Below, in pieces: positions 1 through 11,309 of a stretch of 64,000 nucleotides of DNA (position 1 is its first letter; each line of letters opens with the position of its first letter). The notes below the pieces were generated by a model. The model was not told where the DNA came from. It searched no databases and saw only the letters and a program-made list of their open reading frames with translations. The position numbers were made by a program, and so were the translations under genes. Source of the stretch: Nymphaea colorata (taxonomy: Eukaryota; Streptophyta; Magnoliopsida; Nymphaeales; Nymphaeaceae); contig NC_045148.1 in the NCBI RefSeq assembly GCF_008831285.2, positions 23,068,283-23,132,282 on the forward strand, read 5' to 3'.

Positions 1-454
1 TTTCACTTATTAATTAATTGTGGGCATTATGTATGCTGTTATTATGTTTGTCTAAATTTAGTTGATTCTTTAGAAAATCTAGTAGGGACTTAGGAGGGAG
101 AAGCTCTCCCAGGGTTTTTTTAGGGCTGCTTTCATAGGGTCATTCATTTCTCTCTTTCCCCTGGCTATGCTTCTAGGAGACGATGCAACAACTGTGAGGA
201 AGCAAGGCCCCCACCCCGGATGATGATCCCATAGATGCCGGTGGAGACCATGAGGTGGTCCTCGATCCAGGGAACCGACAAGGAGGATATGCTTGAATTT
301 GTGTGGAGTGAACGGAAGTCGATCCCTTCACAAAGGTTCAACTGCAGATGGGATATGCTCGAATTTGTGTGGAGATACTACATTCCTTCACGTTCTGTCC
401 AATGGTGGAGTCGGAGTGTGGCAATTATGATGATGTCCAATCACAAAGAGTTGA

Positions 455-1060
455 ATGAAAAGCACAAATAAATTCTGCTCAAGATGCAAGACAACATCTC
501 ATTTAATGCAGGACTATAATGTAGTAGGAACTCTCCAACCACATCAAGATCCCCAATGGTTCAAGGATGAAAGTATCTCACCATCTCCAAAAGAGGTTAC
601 CATAGTAGACAAACTCCTAATGCTTCCAACATCACGACATCACGGAGTTTCAGCTCAATGCATTGTGCAATAGTATTTACAAGATCATTTCAAAAGTCAT
701 GGCAGCTAGAATGGAAAAGATCCTGATTAGAACTGTTAATCTAGATCAAGGAGCATTTCTGCCTAATAAACATATTCATGAATAGGTTTGGATGCTACTA
801 GATGGTTAATAGCTTAGCTAATCATAACTGCCAATCAATGCTTCTGAACCTTGATATGTCAAAGGTGTAGGACAAAGTTAAATGAAACTTCATTAGGAAA
901 TCCCTACAGCACCTTGGTTTTTGTGATAATTGGGTTTCTATGGTAATGATTTTGAAGAAACAAACACATATGCTCTCATTATTAAAGGAATAAATGAGGT
1001 TTTTTTTTATAGTCAGGGGGGCTTCATCAGGGAGATCCCCTCTCCTTCCATCATTTCTCC
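455..1060 (+). pseudogene. LINE (non-LTR) retrotransposon remnant: zinc knuckle and reverse transcriptase
   Basis: A degenerate CCHC knuckle (CSRCKTTSHLMQDY, last Cys changed to Tyr) lies near 476-517. From about 639 the translation follows the non-LTR RT pattern: ITEFQLNALCNSIYKIIS, then DQGAFLPNKHIHE, then LNLDMSKV-stop-D where the catalytic (F/Y)xDxxKAYD box should be, then GGLHQGDPLS near 1020-1050 in a shifted frame. The TAG in the catalytic box and a TGA four codons later replace expected Tyr and Trp. The RT is truncated after the QGDPLS box; no endonuclease or RNase H was seen. Homology by motif is strong; the exact LINE clade is not determined. Confidence 0.75.
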
Positions 1061-1084
1061 CTACAAAAATACTAGAAGAGGATC

Positions 1085-1600
1085 ATATGAGGCAACTCAT
1101 CCCGGTTGGCCTTGAATTTCATATAGTATGCTGATATAGAAAATGCATCTTCATTAATCTTACTAATCACAATCTTAATTTGAAATTTGTGTGGTACTTT
1201 GGTAAAAGCGTTCTTGTAAATCTAATTGTACTTTTCTCTCTATATATATAACACTATCTTCTATTTTATGAGACAATCAGTTGATGATCTAGAACAAGAC
1301 CATACAATTGTAATAAGATCTCAACAGAAAATTTAGAGAAAAAACTTCAAGCATAGGCAATGAACTATTAATGAATGATATTTTGTTCTTAGTGGCAACT
1401 GTCATTATCATTGGCCTTGTCCAAGTGCCATAGCTGTTACCTCTGAGATGCTAATTCACCAACAAATCTCATGGGTTATCCAAATGTTACATCAAATAAG
1501 GGATGTCAAATTCTATGTTGATGTCAGACAAAGTATTTGAACTGGAGGTGATTGAGTTTTCTCTAGTAAGTGAATCCATATTTGCATTTGTTTTTGCCAT
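1085..1600 (-). pseudogene. Ty1/copia gag N-terminal remnant (family I), block A copy 1
   Basis: Reading the minus strand from an ATG at 1600, the peptide follows the usual copia gag opening: a DFPYFMHD-like stretch, then a GNSYGTW motif, ALATENKISFIHGSLP-type text, then DLQECFYQS and FKANWDELASYDPL. Stops interrupt the frame. The PBS lies 110 bases upstream at 1711-1722, as expected for a 5' end. Gag is cut off after the WDELASYDPL helix and runs into the LINE remnant on the other strand. The copy at 42220-42782 keeps a longer open stretch (80 codons). Confidence 0.7.
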
Positions 1601-1710
1601 ATGTTGACCAAGATGAAAGTGCAAGCAAGGATGACCAGATGATGATCAGTAAATAACCACATAGCGGTCAATAAGAGACCAAGATCATGCACAAAGAAAA
1701 AGTTCTTAGA

Positions 1711-1722
1711 GGTCTGATACCA
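1711..1722 (-). other. Retrotransposon primer binding site (initiator Met tRNA type)
   Basis: On the minus strand this reads TGGTATCAGACC, one base away from the common plant copia PBS TGGTATCAGAGC. It lies directly after the LTR that ends at 1723 and just upstream of the gag start at 1600. The same site is at 42893-42904 in the duplicate. Confidence 0.75.
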
Positions 1723-2103
1723 TAATAAAATCAAAACTTCATATGGTGGAAAACAAAGCACAAGTAAAACAGACTGAAATAGGTATTAGAGCAAAACAGA
1801 AAGCACAAACACATGCGATGGAGAGGCTAAAATAGCACTTCCTTGGTTACTAAACTCTTATAGTGTGCAAGAAGTTTGTTGAGAAGAATCAAATGATATC
1901 TGTCCTAATTACAGAAAGTGCCTTTATAAACAATTAATAAAACTATTATTTGCTTTTTACAATTAAATTTATCTGCTAGTAATGATCCTTATCTTAATAG
2001 AAAATATTCTGCACAATAGTTCTCCACTACCAAATCCCTCTAGAGATTCCAGCAGATGAACAAACTTTCACGTAACTTCTGATTGTGCCACAGCAGGCTA
2101 ACA
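1723..2103 (-). mobile_element. Copia LTR (family I), block A copy 1
   Basis: The left border is fixed by the adjoining PBS. The right border is inferred from the minus-strand start TGTTAGCCTGCTGTGG at 2103. The 3' end does not finish in the usual CA, probably through mutation. Its duplicate is 42905-43286. No matching second LTR was found, so this is a 5' LTR of a truncated element, or an LTR shared with the gag family II remnant next to it. Confidence 0.6.
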
Positions 2104-2159
2104 ATTACGAGTCCTCATAGGTCAACATGCATTATTTAGAAGGGAAAAATTCTAAATAT

Positions 2160-3340
2160 GCTTAAATATTTGAAATGGCAAACAACCACATTTTGTAAGA
2201 AGGCCATTAAAACATATTTCTGTATTTTGTTTTTTGCCTTCAAAATAACATCATCATTTCTCAACAGATTCATTACATAATTACTAGCCTATCTTGATCT
2301 ATCATGCCACACAAAATTGAAAATTGTAGTATGATAAGAACTAAAAAATAAAGATTCAAACTTATGGGATTGGTCCACTTAATTCCAGCCACTTGCCCGT
2401 TTATCCATTAGCTAGACATACATATTGTCTTTACTGCTTCCCCTCTCCAAACTGCATTTTCTTGTTCATCTCATCCTTAACCTAAAAAAGTAGATTTGTT
2501 AACTCAATATTTCACTTCTTACCTTTCCATATATTAGATATGGATAGAAGATTTTACTTTATTTCAAAAACATGGTCATGGGTTAATATAAACCTCTTAC
2601 TTTTGAATTGATTTGCCTTAATTTGCCATTGGGGCGTTCACATCATTGCCTACCAAGACACCAACTAAACCAAAACACTCATATTTGTTATCAAATACAG
2701 TACTTGTATTTGGATGCCATTGATTGTCTTGCTTTGACTTCACAGTCATTTCCATGAATGCCTCTAGTAAATTCCAGCAATCCTGGCCATTTTATTCCTC
2801 CTACCACATAATTGACCAATTACTTGACTTTTCTATCCATAATGAACTTGGATATATACCTTTTCCTATGCTATAGAATCATTTATCACCTGTACTACGA
2901 CCTCTACCTTTGCCAAGGTCACACCTATTTTGAGCAAATAAGGCAACTATTGATGACCCACTCGCTGATTGCGGATTTCCATTGAAGAGTTCTAATCACT
3001 TCTCTTTATTTATGAGAATATCATGTATTTCCCAGAATGAGGGAAGAGATTTTGACGTTCTCATAGTTATGACCAAACCTTTATATTCATTTCCTAAGCC
3101 ACTATGTACATGCATATATAAGTAAGACATCCTCCTTTATAACTTCAACAACTAAACTAAGTGAATCAGTTAGAAGCATCAAATGGTTGAGAAAGTCAAC
3201 CACGGATTCTTCACAGTTAGACACATTTTGGCAATCATGGTTGAGCTGAAGAATTTGTAAATTGGATTCTGAGATAAATGCTTTCTCAAGGAATATAAGG
3301 CTTGTGATGGATAATTTGGCTGAGCACCAATTCTTTTCCG
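2160..3340 (-). pseudogene. Ty1/copia gag to gag-pre-integrase remnant (family II)
   Basis: On the minus strand, around 3290-3000, a gag (UBN2/Retrotran_gag_2-like) pattern appears: LNHLMLLTDSLSLVVEV followed by a YACT/SGLGNEYKG segment and SLPSFWEIHDILIN. A GRGR-rich basic stretch follows near 2930. At 2330-2280 a VWHDRxxxASN segment matches the WHDRLGH motif of the gag-pre-integrase domain. Many stops and frameshifts are present. It overlaps the same gag helix region as family I at 1085-1600, so two different copia families are joined here; this is not one permuted element. Confidence 0.65.
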
Positions 3341-3995
3341 TTACATTTTCTTTTCTGACTTATTTGCGGATTGCATTTGACATTTGTAAATGATGTGCTT
3401 TGATCATTTTGCAGTTCATAGCACACCTTCACTTGAATTATAACATGAATAAAATACTGAAGTGTTTTTCTAAGTCGGTCTTTCCGAGCACACCTTCACT
3501 TGGGGGCACTACGTACACAAGTTATACTAAGCATATTACTGCATATTTGAGCAGTTTGGCCTATAGATCAACCAAAATAAGAGTCATCTTCAACAAATCT
3601 GCCGTTGCAATTAATGTTTCCCACTTTCACTTCCTACTTTAGGTTTAGGTTCCAAAACACTCCCCCTAGTCCGTCTTTCTCTCATGTGGCCTCTCCCTTC
3701 GCTCCTTTTCCGTGCATTCCCTTCAGCATCACCAAGTCAGGTAGGTCTCCTCATCATATTGATAATTTTGAAACACGTTAGTGGATTAGGATCACAGAAA
3801 TGGATGCTATATATGCCATTTCACATTGTCTTTGCACTGAACCCGTGTATACTAACTTCCCACATACTATTATCTTCCCTTCTCATCCCCATCCATGAAA
3901 TAACAGCTTCAGTTTCATGGTGTTTGGCATTCAGAAAATAGTTAGCCTTTAGAAAGATCTCTTGCATTTTCTAATGAAGAAAAATACATTCGGAC

Positions 3996-4970
3996 TCACG
4001 CTCTACTTTTCAAACGGGATTTGATCAATATATATCTAATCTGGTCGATCAAACGTTTGTCGTGAAGCTTTGGCTTTCGTTTAAAACGTATGAGGGACAG
4101 AAGGAGGTACTGAAGCCCCAACAGCCAGCATTGAAAGAGCTCCAAAAAGGGCCACGGTGGAGACCAGTAGAAGGGGCTGCTGGAACTTCGTCGGCACGTG
4201 CTCACCTGCGACATCTTACTTTCGTTATTCTTTCTCGGGTTGTACATCGGAGAAGAAAAGTACTGAATAGTTGATATTAACATAACCATGAATGAGGTCC
4301 ACAGACAAGAAAGTGCAAGCACTTCCCACCTGTGTAGTAAAGGAAGAGGGAGATGACAATTCCCACTGCAGTTAAGGTCATGTAGAAGACGTGGGAAAGG
4401 GAGTGGGCTGGGAAAACCGACGTGTTGAGAAGTGCAAGCCCGATTGCCACGTTCAGCTTAGCCATGCAGCTTCGTGAAGGCGTCACACCCCCTTCAACTT
4501 TTGGACAAATTAAATGAGAAGCTTTCAGAAAGAAGCAATTCACAACGAGAGAAAGAGAAAATTTTGGGAGGAAGCAATCAACAAGCAGAAGCGATGCATG
4601 GAGTGGCTGTGGCTGGTGAGCCTGCTGGCTCCTAATTCCGCCTTCTCCTAACTCAATGTCCATCTCGGTCGTCGGCTGATGTTCCAGCAACTTCATGTTG
4701 CCCGTCCACCTCTAAGGCCTCCTCTGGGCGGATCTCAATGGACAGGTCCTCAAACTCACCCGATGAGGATACCAGAGGATTAGGAATTGGAGGGTTCTCC
4801 TTGTTCTCTTCGGGATTACCAGAACTCGGTTCAAAGAGTCGTCGCCAGGCCTGGACGAACGTAATGGGATGACGTCCATATCTTCCCTCTGCATTCTTCT
4901 TCTCAATGGCAAGGAAGCCAGCAAAGAACTGCCAATTTAACAAAAGCCGGCAATTTTGGGGAAATTTCAC
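3996..4970 (-). pseudogene. Unrecognised gene fragment with hydrophobic segments
   Basis: Two overlapping minus-strand reading frames run from 4970 to 4653 (acidic, Pro/Ser-rich, with FVQAWRRLFEPSSG) and 4696 to 4277. The second contains a clear membrane-like helix (VFYMTLTAVGIVISLFLYY). Right after it a good splice donor (CAG/GTGGGAAG near 4330) is visible. Further down, 4165-4100 reads as a second hydrophobic segment (VSTVALFGALSMLAVGASV). That last piece recurs at 45629-45720. I do not recognise the family. It may be a decayed multi-exon membrane protein gene or a captured gene fragment. Confidence 0.35.
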
Positions 4971-6900
4971 GACGGGTCGATCGTCATCGGGTGCATGGGT
5001 TCAAAAGTCACTACTCACGTCCGCAGTGCGAAGGCCGACGTAAATGTGTAAATTTTATTTCACTTGTATATATACATGGGTACGTGTCGTCGGGTATATT
5101 TTTCAAGCCAACTTTTCAACTCCCGACATGAATTTTGTAAGGATCGAAAATTCCGTGTGTTTTAAAGGACGCCGGTCTGGTGGTAATTATTATTTACAAT
5201 TTGGGGCCTATTTGTTCTGATATTCAGTCAAAATCAGGCCTAGACTTGACATTAATGCCACGGCGAACAGCGAAGGCTTAGCTTCAGGGGTTCAGGAAAG
5301 TCACTTCTAAACATAACTGGGTTGTCAATGCCAAGAGATTGGATTTGAATCAGATATGGGTGTGGCTCTGACTCACACCCGAGCCCAGTTAGAATGTCAT
5401 ATTACTAAATTACTGTAATACAATTATTGTTGTTTTGATATTTTCCAACGCAATACAATTATTCAAATATGTTATATACATTAATAACTAAATTATAATA
5501 ATAATACATACATTCTTATTCTGTTACATATATAATAATTTAATAACAATAATAAAATATCCTCACTGCACCACCGCACCTAATTTGTTGGAATGTGCCG
5601 CTTCCGCATCCGCACCCCAAACTCTGGTGACATAGCTTAAAATTAATGGTCCAGGTTTAATCCAAGTCTAGATCTTGTCCAACCAGTCAACTGTACCATA
5701 AGTTTGCAGATCTTGTTGTTTTCTAATAAGATTCTCTCACCATCTCCCACCTGTTGCTTCGATGCAGGACTAAATCGGTATCTCTCTCTGTCTCACATTA
5801 AGGCCCTGGTGGTTTAATTAATTTCCTTTTCAGAACACACACACACTTTCTCTCTCTCAACCCAAATGTCCAACTCTATCTCTGTCCTCCCTCGATCCCC
5901 AAGCGTTAAATCTTAAATCGTCTATCTGTCTTCCCCCACTCCCCAAATGTTCATAAAAATGTTTTGTCTAATGGTTTTTCCTTCTCATAGTGCCACCGTT
6001 TTCTTTTATAATTGTTGCAATTTAGTCAATGCAGTGTTGTACAGTTTTTGATAATGCTTTCATATAATCATTATCTGCATCTCATGTGGTTTAATAAATG
6101 CCCCAAATAGAAAATCCATCTCATACAACCAGCAAGCACTCTAAACGGACTAGAAGAACATAACCTTTTTGCTCTAAAGCATAGCAAATTAATAAGCATC
6201 AAGTAGCATATGAAGTCTTGATTTTATGAGACAAAGGCATTCAACGTCTTGATTTGGCCCCATGCTGCCAGCCTAGAAAATGAAAGGCCATAATGGCTAC
6301 ATAGTTGGCCACCTTCACTGGATTAGAAATTGCCTATGGAAGTTGTTGTTCATGATTTTTAAAACCTTGTGCTGAAAAAATATGCTAGAAAGATTTAATT
6401 CTCCACCTTGACTTTGTTCTTTGAGGATAACCCAACAAACCAGACTATATGAGAAAACCTGATTACATATAATTCGTTTTAAAATCACTGCATTAAACAG
6501 TAGTGCTGTCAATTTTGCTATACATATTTGTATGTGTCTACGTTTGGAAATAATAATATGTACGTGCATCAACACCATCATTGTATTTCTTAGCTTGCAT
6601 GCCTGTTGCCTATTCATTTCAAATAAGTGTCGTTCTCTAAATTATCTCCAAGAACCTCAAGCCAATTCATTAATCTTCCCTTCCCCACAACTACGGAGAT
6701 CATCTTTCTATTCAGTCCAACTAAAGTCCTACAAATTAAAAGTGAACATAAATGTTGCTCCATATGAGCTAACACTATATCATCAATATGTCATTTACTT
6801 AGTCTACCATGTTGATTGCTCCATGTCTCTCAGATATGCATCTATATCCTAGAGCTCTACAACCACATCACCTGACGTCCAAGAATTAGTAGGTCGTCTA
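4971..6900. other. No gene seen
   Basis: This stretch is AT-rich (notably 5400-5560) with short CT and CA runs near 5770-5950. No coding pattern, LTR, TIR or structured RNA could be supported. Confidence 0.6.
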
Positions 6901-7165
6901 GGGGCCATTTGATGGCCTGGAAATATATTTATGGAAATATATTTCTAGAAATACAGGAAATGGAAAAATGGAATGGAAAAGATTTTTCCGATTCCAATTT
7001 TGGTGTGTGTGTGATGACTCGGAAATATATTTCCAATTCCCTATTTCTGAGTTTGATGTACAGAAATATATTTTCAGAAAATTAATTCTGAGTTTGATGA
7101 TAAGGAAACATTTATCCAGATTTACAAAAATATGGCAAGAACATGGTTATGAATGTTTGGATGTA
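6901..7165. mobile_element. Probable PIF/Harbinger-type terminus
   Basis: The sequence starts GGGGCCATTTGATGGCCTGG directly after a CTA trinucleotide, the kind of G-rich end and 3-bp target typical of PIF/Harbinger elements. The motif GGAAATATATTT is repeated three to four times in the next 180 bases and TTCTGAGTTTGATG occurs twice, as in subterminal repeats. The transposase at 7817-8900 lies inside. The opposite TIR was looked for up to about 10900 and not found, so the element is truncated or the partner end has decayed. Confidence 0.45.
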
Positions 7166-7574
7166 TAGACCGGATATAATCGCCCACACAATCGATTATA
7201 ACAATTCTGATTTGCCGACCTTCTGCCCCTTTTCAAGTTGACATTGATTTGAACCTTTCGGTTCAAATTCACCCACCGGTCTAATGATGAACTCATTCAC
7301 CCTGTTCAAGAGGAAGCGCCTTCCTCAACCATAAGGATTGCATGAAAACAAAATCACAATTTTAACATTCTAAATTGAGATATTCATTACGAAGTACTGA
7401 ATTGTTGCCCAATTGCATCTCACGCTCCATTACGCAGATGCAACAACTCAATTATAAGGAACATATAACAAACATGAAAGCCATAAAAAAACCAAAATTC
7501 AACAACACGTCAATAGACTATCAAACATACCATACAATTCAACAACAAAGCGCAACGTCAACACAACATACATA

Positions 7575-7660
7575 GTCCCATCAGTGATAAAATGCGCATC
7601 AAACCACATACAAAGTCCCATCAGTGATAAAATATTTACATATTCCCATCAGTGTTCACT
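7575..7660 (+). repeat. Short tandem-like repeat, three units
   Basis: The motif CCCATCAGTGATAAAAT occurs twice (near 7577 and 7618) and a shorter CCCATCAGTG follows near 7647, with spacings of about 41 and 30 bases. It lies downstream of the transposase stop and may be part of the Harbinger element. Too few and too irregular for a CRISPR array. Confidence 0.6.
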
Positions 7661-7816
7661 GTTCAGAAGAGCTTCAACGTTCAATAGAAAGCCAAGTGCA
7701 TGTGTCGAGCATCCATAGAAGCAAATACATATGCAGTGTCTCTGCACCATAAGAAAACAAAAAACACAAACAGAATCAAATTTTCCCCTTGCACGACCTT
7801 CGAACATTCGTCACAA

Positions 7817-8900
7817 TCATGTCAGTGCTTCATCTTCCATCAGTCCTGAAAACATAAACAAGGACATCACATTTTCGAAGAGATTAAAGCGTAAAAAGTG
7901 ATAAAATGAAATTGTTATTGTACTGCGACAGAATCGTTTATTTGTGTGATAAGTTAATCCGCACCTACGAATTTGAAAATCTGTAAACATTTGAGATGTT
8001 ATTGTACTGCGCAGATCATTATTCGATCCTCGACGAACACTTTGTATCCTACTTTCATCCTCGTTTACAAACGATGTGCCCTCATTTGCATCGTCAAATG
8101 CACTTTCATCAACATCAAACTGCTCTGCTTCAAGATTATGGTCTAAAATGAAATTGTGTAGAACACACGTGGCTAACACAATCGCAACTTGTGTATGGTA
8201 AGGGTACGACACTTGTGTTTTTAGTATAGGAAACCGTCATTTTAATAAACCAAAAGCTTGTTCCACAGTTGTTCTTAACGATGAATGACAATGATTAAAT
8301 AGTTCCTCTACACATGTAACACATCGTGCCCCAGGTGCATTAAATTCAGAGAGATGGTATCGATGACCTTGATGTGGAGTTAGTAAACCACATATGTTTG
8401 GATATCCTCCATCACCAAGGTAGTATTTCCCTACACAGTACAGTTATTATGAGTTCGACATTAAATGCAACTGTAACCTAAAAAGTACCAACGTAGTAGA
8501 TTGACAACCTAACCTGTAGGTATGAGAAGAGGATCGACATCGTTGTCTAGTGCACTGGACAATACTCTTGAATCTGTCGCACTGCCTTCCCAGCCCGCCA
8601 AAACATGGTGGAATCGCATGTCGAAACCAACTACAGCCAGTACATTTTGTGAGAGAGTTCCTTTTCTATTTCGAAACCTCGATTGTTCTGATGTATGTAC
8701 CCATACTGGTATGTGAGTGCCATCTATAGCTCCTAGACAATCCTATGTACAATGAAAAATGTTAGTCGACTGTCTTAGTACAATGTACTGTGTGATCGTG
8801 AACTACCTTACCTGAAAATATGGATTGAAACGAGGATTGAGTCGGATTTTTGGTGGAGTGTCATCGTTTGGTCGACTGATGTATTGTTCACCCAATTGAC
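7817..8900 (-). pseudogene. PIF/Harbinger (HARBI1-like) DDE transposase, four exons seen, one in-frame stop
   Basis: The family cuts and pastes PIF/Harbinger DNA elements in the nucleus. Exons on the minus strand: about 8900-8812, 8742-8514, 8430-7969 and 7845-7817. The introns 8811-8743, 8513-8431 and 7968-7846 all have GT..AG borders and rejoin the frame. The product contains DCLGAIDGTHIPVWVHTS (first catalytic Asp), KYYLGDGGYPNICGLLTP (second Asp), TVEQAFGLLK (catalytic Glu) and IVLATCVLHNFILDH, then a short C-terminus LMEDEALT. All three catalytic residues are present. The only defect in this span is TGA at 8239-8237, in LLK-stop-RF, where the family has Arg. A CGA to TGA change would explain it. 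The N-terminal exon(s) above 8900 are not recognised, so the gene may also be 5' truncated. No Myb-like ORF1 partner was found. It is either a recently dead transposon or a domesticated copy. Confidence 0.85.
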
Positions 8901-8994
8901 ATAGGGACAAAAAACAATGGCTAGCAGCAGAAATAGTAGAGCAACTCGAAGAGCTGATCAGCTTCTTGTCAAGCAATGCTTATTTAAGTTGAAG

Positions 8995-9068
8995 CACCAA
9001 AACAAATGAAGAACATGCAGAAGAAAATAAGGACACCAAGACAAATGAAGAACCTGCATAAGAAAATG
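8995..9068 (+). repeat. Tandem duplication, 37-bp period
   Basis: The unit beginning CACCAAAACAAATGAAGAAC is repeated once with a few substitutions (second unit starts near 9031). It lies upstream of the Harbinger transposase. Confidence 0.7.
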
Positions 9069-9069
9069 T

Positions 9070-10900
9070 ATACCATAGCAAATGTGAAGTCAACTTAATC
9101 AAAATAAAATTACAGAGAATCTTTATGTCACCAAGTTTACTTTGAAATCCGGTGGGGCTCCTTATCTTTGTTTTTCTTGTTCTAAAGGATAAACTATCGA
9201 GTCATACTCGATCCACCTTCCTCAACTTAGCACTCTAACCATTTCGAGAGTTTTTAAGTCGTTTTTCCGAAAAAGAAAACTTGTAGCTTCAGATTTTCCC
9301 ATATAAGCTGTGGCTTTGTCAAACTGCAAAGATCAGGCAAGCTTAGAGCACAGTTTTAAACCTTGGTCAGTCCAGTTACAACCCGGACTATTACTTCAGA
9401 CCTGCTAGTTTCTCAACCATAGCAAAACCGAATTCTGTCTATCAGCAATATCTTGTGTTGTTGGGACCTGAACCTCAACCACAACCAATCGTATCAGCTA
9501 GAAGTTTGTTTGCTGCTAGATGTAATCCTTGTTCAGCAGAATCAGACATCCATCATCGGTTGTTTTTTATCTCAGTTCAACATACAATTAAGTGCTTGTT
9601 CATTCTCTTCCATCTTAAGCAGATGTAATGAACAAAACCGACACATCCTGCATATTTTCTGCAATGCTTGTCCTTTCACTTTTGAAACAAGCAGTGGTGC
9701 TGAAGGACAATCCAGCAAAGAAGCGACTGTGAATCTGTGATGCTTTGTGCAAACACTTACGTTTCTCCTCAAGAACTTACTAAGCACATCAGCTTATTTG
9801 AAGTGATGTAAGTCTTTTATCATTGTTAACTGGTGCTTGTCATTAGGCATTCAAAATTCAACTTATCATTTGTTTGCAGCTAAACAATTGTTCATGCGAG
9901 TAAATCCCTTCATTGTACATGGTATAAGGGATGGGTATGCTTGCCTGAGCCCTGGCCAGATCTGACCTAAGCTGATTTTTGGCCAATTAGTCTGTTTTTT
10001 GCTGCAAGGACTTGGCCTGGGTTGCAGGTGAATACAGTCTGCTTAATGTGTAAACTGGTAATCGAGCAAAAACTAGTAGGAAAGGACGTGCTTATCAAAG
10101 CTATACGTGCAATGGTTCAACTGGACCTAATAAAAGGACATGGTTGAACCTTAATCTAAGATCTGAATCTGATAACCCTTAAGTAACGAAAATGCACATC
10201 ACATTCAGAAACAATATTAGTAACAGTTCTGATGACAAAATATGAGATGATGAAGACAAATGTTCAGATATCATTGTGATAATCAAAATATATGTGAATC
10301 AATCAAAACGCTTATTAAAGTTTTACTCTTAAATTATTAAATAAATGTGAAGATTCTGAACTGATTAGAAGACATATTCAGGTATCATTTCAATGACATG
10401 AATCAGCCAAATCTGATAATAATTCAAATGGATAAATCTGAAGCAATTTGAACACATATTGTAGTTTAATGTGAATATGAGAAATTAACAGCCCTTGCGA
10501 ATTGGATAAGAACAAAGAGTGTCCGTTGACCCATGTGTGTTGCTTGAGTCGTGTCTTCTACAAAACAAATGTCTTGTTTTGGAGCCAACACCAACTCATT
10601 AAATTGCTACAACAACCAGAAATCCCCCAAATGGCTTGAGTAGTTGGAAACGCTAAAGCAAGCTTTTTCAAAATGTTGAGGATTACATTTCCATCAAATG
10701 CGTGGTTCCAATATTCACACAAAATGTTTGACAAAAAATCAGTGAAATAACACGTAAGAAACTTATACGCAACTGAGAAGTTGTGTGCTTTACAATGTTC
10801 AAACATCATACCAAAAAACAAAAAATACAGAATATTTCACAAAAAAAGAGAGGAATGGAAAACACATTTAAATGGTTGCTTCTGAGCACCTCCAGATAAT
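9070..10900. other. No gene seen
   Basis: Open frames at 9453-9740 (+), 9572-9787 (-) and 10558-10821 (-) have no recognisable domain, no splice context and ordinary AT-rich composition. The end of the stretch (10895-10979) is a flank also found at 38195-38278 and 59730-59813. Confidence 0.55.
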
Positions 10901-10979
10901 GCATCAACCTGTTACGCATCATCACAAGCCCAACTCACCACGTCCACCACCCCACTCTTTTCCTCCCCTTGCAAGATCT

Positions 10980-11299
10980 TCCGAGTTTCAGATGACGCAC
11001 AAGAGAAAATAAGGGTTGCAATGGAATCAACTGGACACAACAGAGAAGGCTGTAAATGGATGGAACAGAGCATCGTGCTCTTCTTCATTTCACATATTTG
11101 AATCCTTTCTGTACATAATCAATTACAGAAATGAAAGAATATTTTTTTGTTATATATAACAAAATCATGCCTTCAACCTTATAGGGAATTCCACATTTGA
11201 CAAGGAACACCACAATTCAATTTGACAGCTTTACAATGGGCGTAAAGGAAACAGAGTTAATAACACAACGTTAAGAATTTGTTTTCCGTTTTCATAACA
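10980..11299 (-). repeat. Element A 3' LTR
   Basis: It matches the LTR at 15342-15630 and those at 34495-34717, 38279-38601, 54755-54979 and 59814-60136. The right end reads CATAACA, i.e. TGTTATG on the minus strand, directly after a polypurine tract. The left border is set by alignment with the PBS-adjacent end of the other LTR. Confidence 0.85.
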
Positions 11300-11309
11300 C
11301 CCCTCCTTC
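11300..11309 (-). other. Polypurine tract of element A
   Basis: The minus strand reads GAAGGAGGGG immediately before the LTR start TGTTATG, the usual place for priming of plus-strand DNA. Confidence 0.8.

Larger units (their letters stand above)
1..4103. repeat. Segmental duplication block A, copy 1
   Basis: This stretch matches 41191-45506 in the same orientation almost throughout, with small indels. For example the opening bases and the text at 1010-1060, 1711-2103 and 3400-3640 recur in order. It carries a LINE RT remnant on the plus strand and remnants of two copia gag families plus an LTR on the minus strand. Because unrelated elements are shared in the same order, this is one duplicated chromosome segment and not independent insertions. 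The true left border lies outside the window. The A' copy differs by an extra 274-bp tandem unit near its right end. Confidence 0.9.

Noticed and set aside
2103-3340. Circularly permuted copia element (gag C-part before, gag N-part after one LTR)
   Set aside because: Both gag pieces cover the same helix region (WDELASYDPL against LTDSLSLVVEV), so they are two families and not one permuted copy.
7575-7660. Spaced repeats as a CRISPR-like array
   Set aside because: Only three units of uneven length and spacing in a plant nuclear context.
10558-10821. 87-codon minus frame as a possible partner gene of the Harbinger transposase
   Set aside because: No Myb/SANT-like pattern and no conserved motif.
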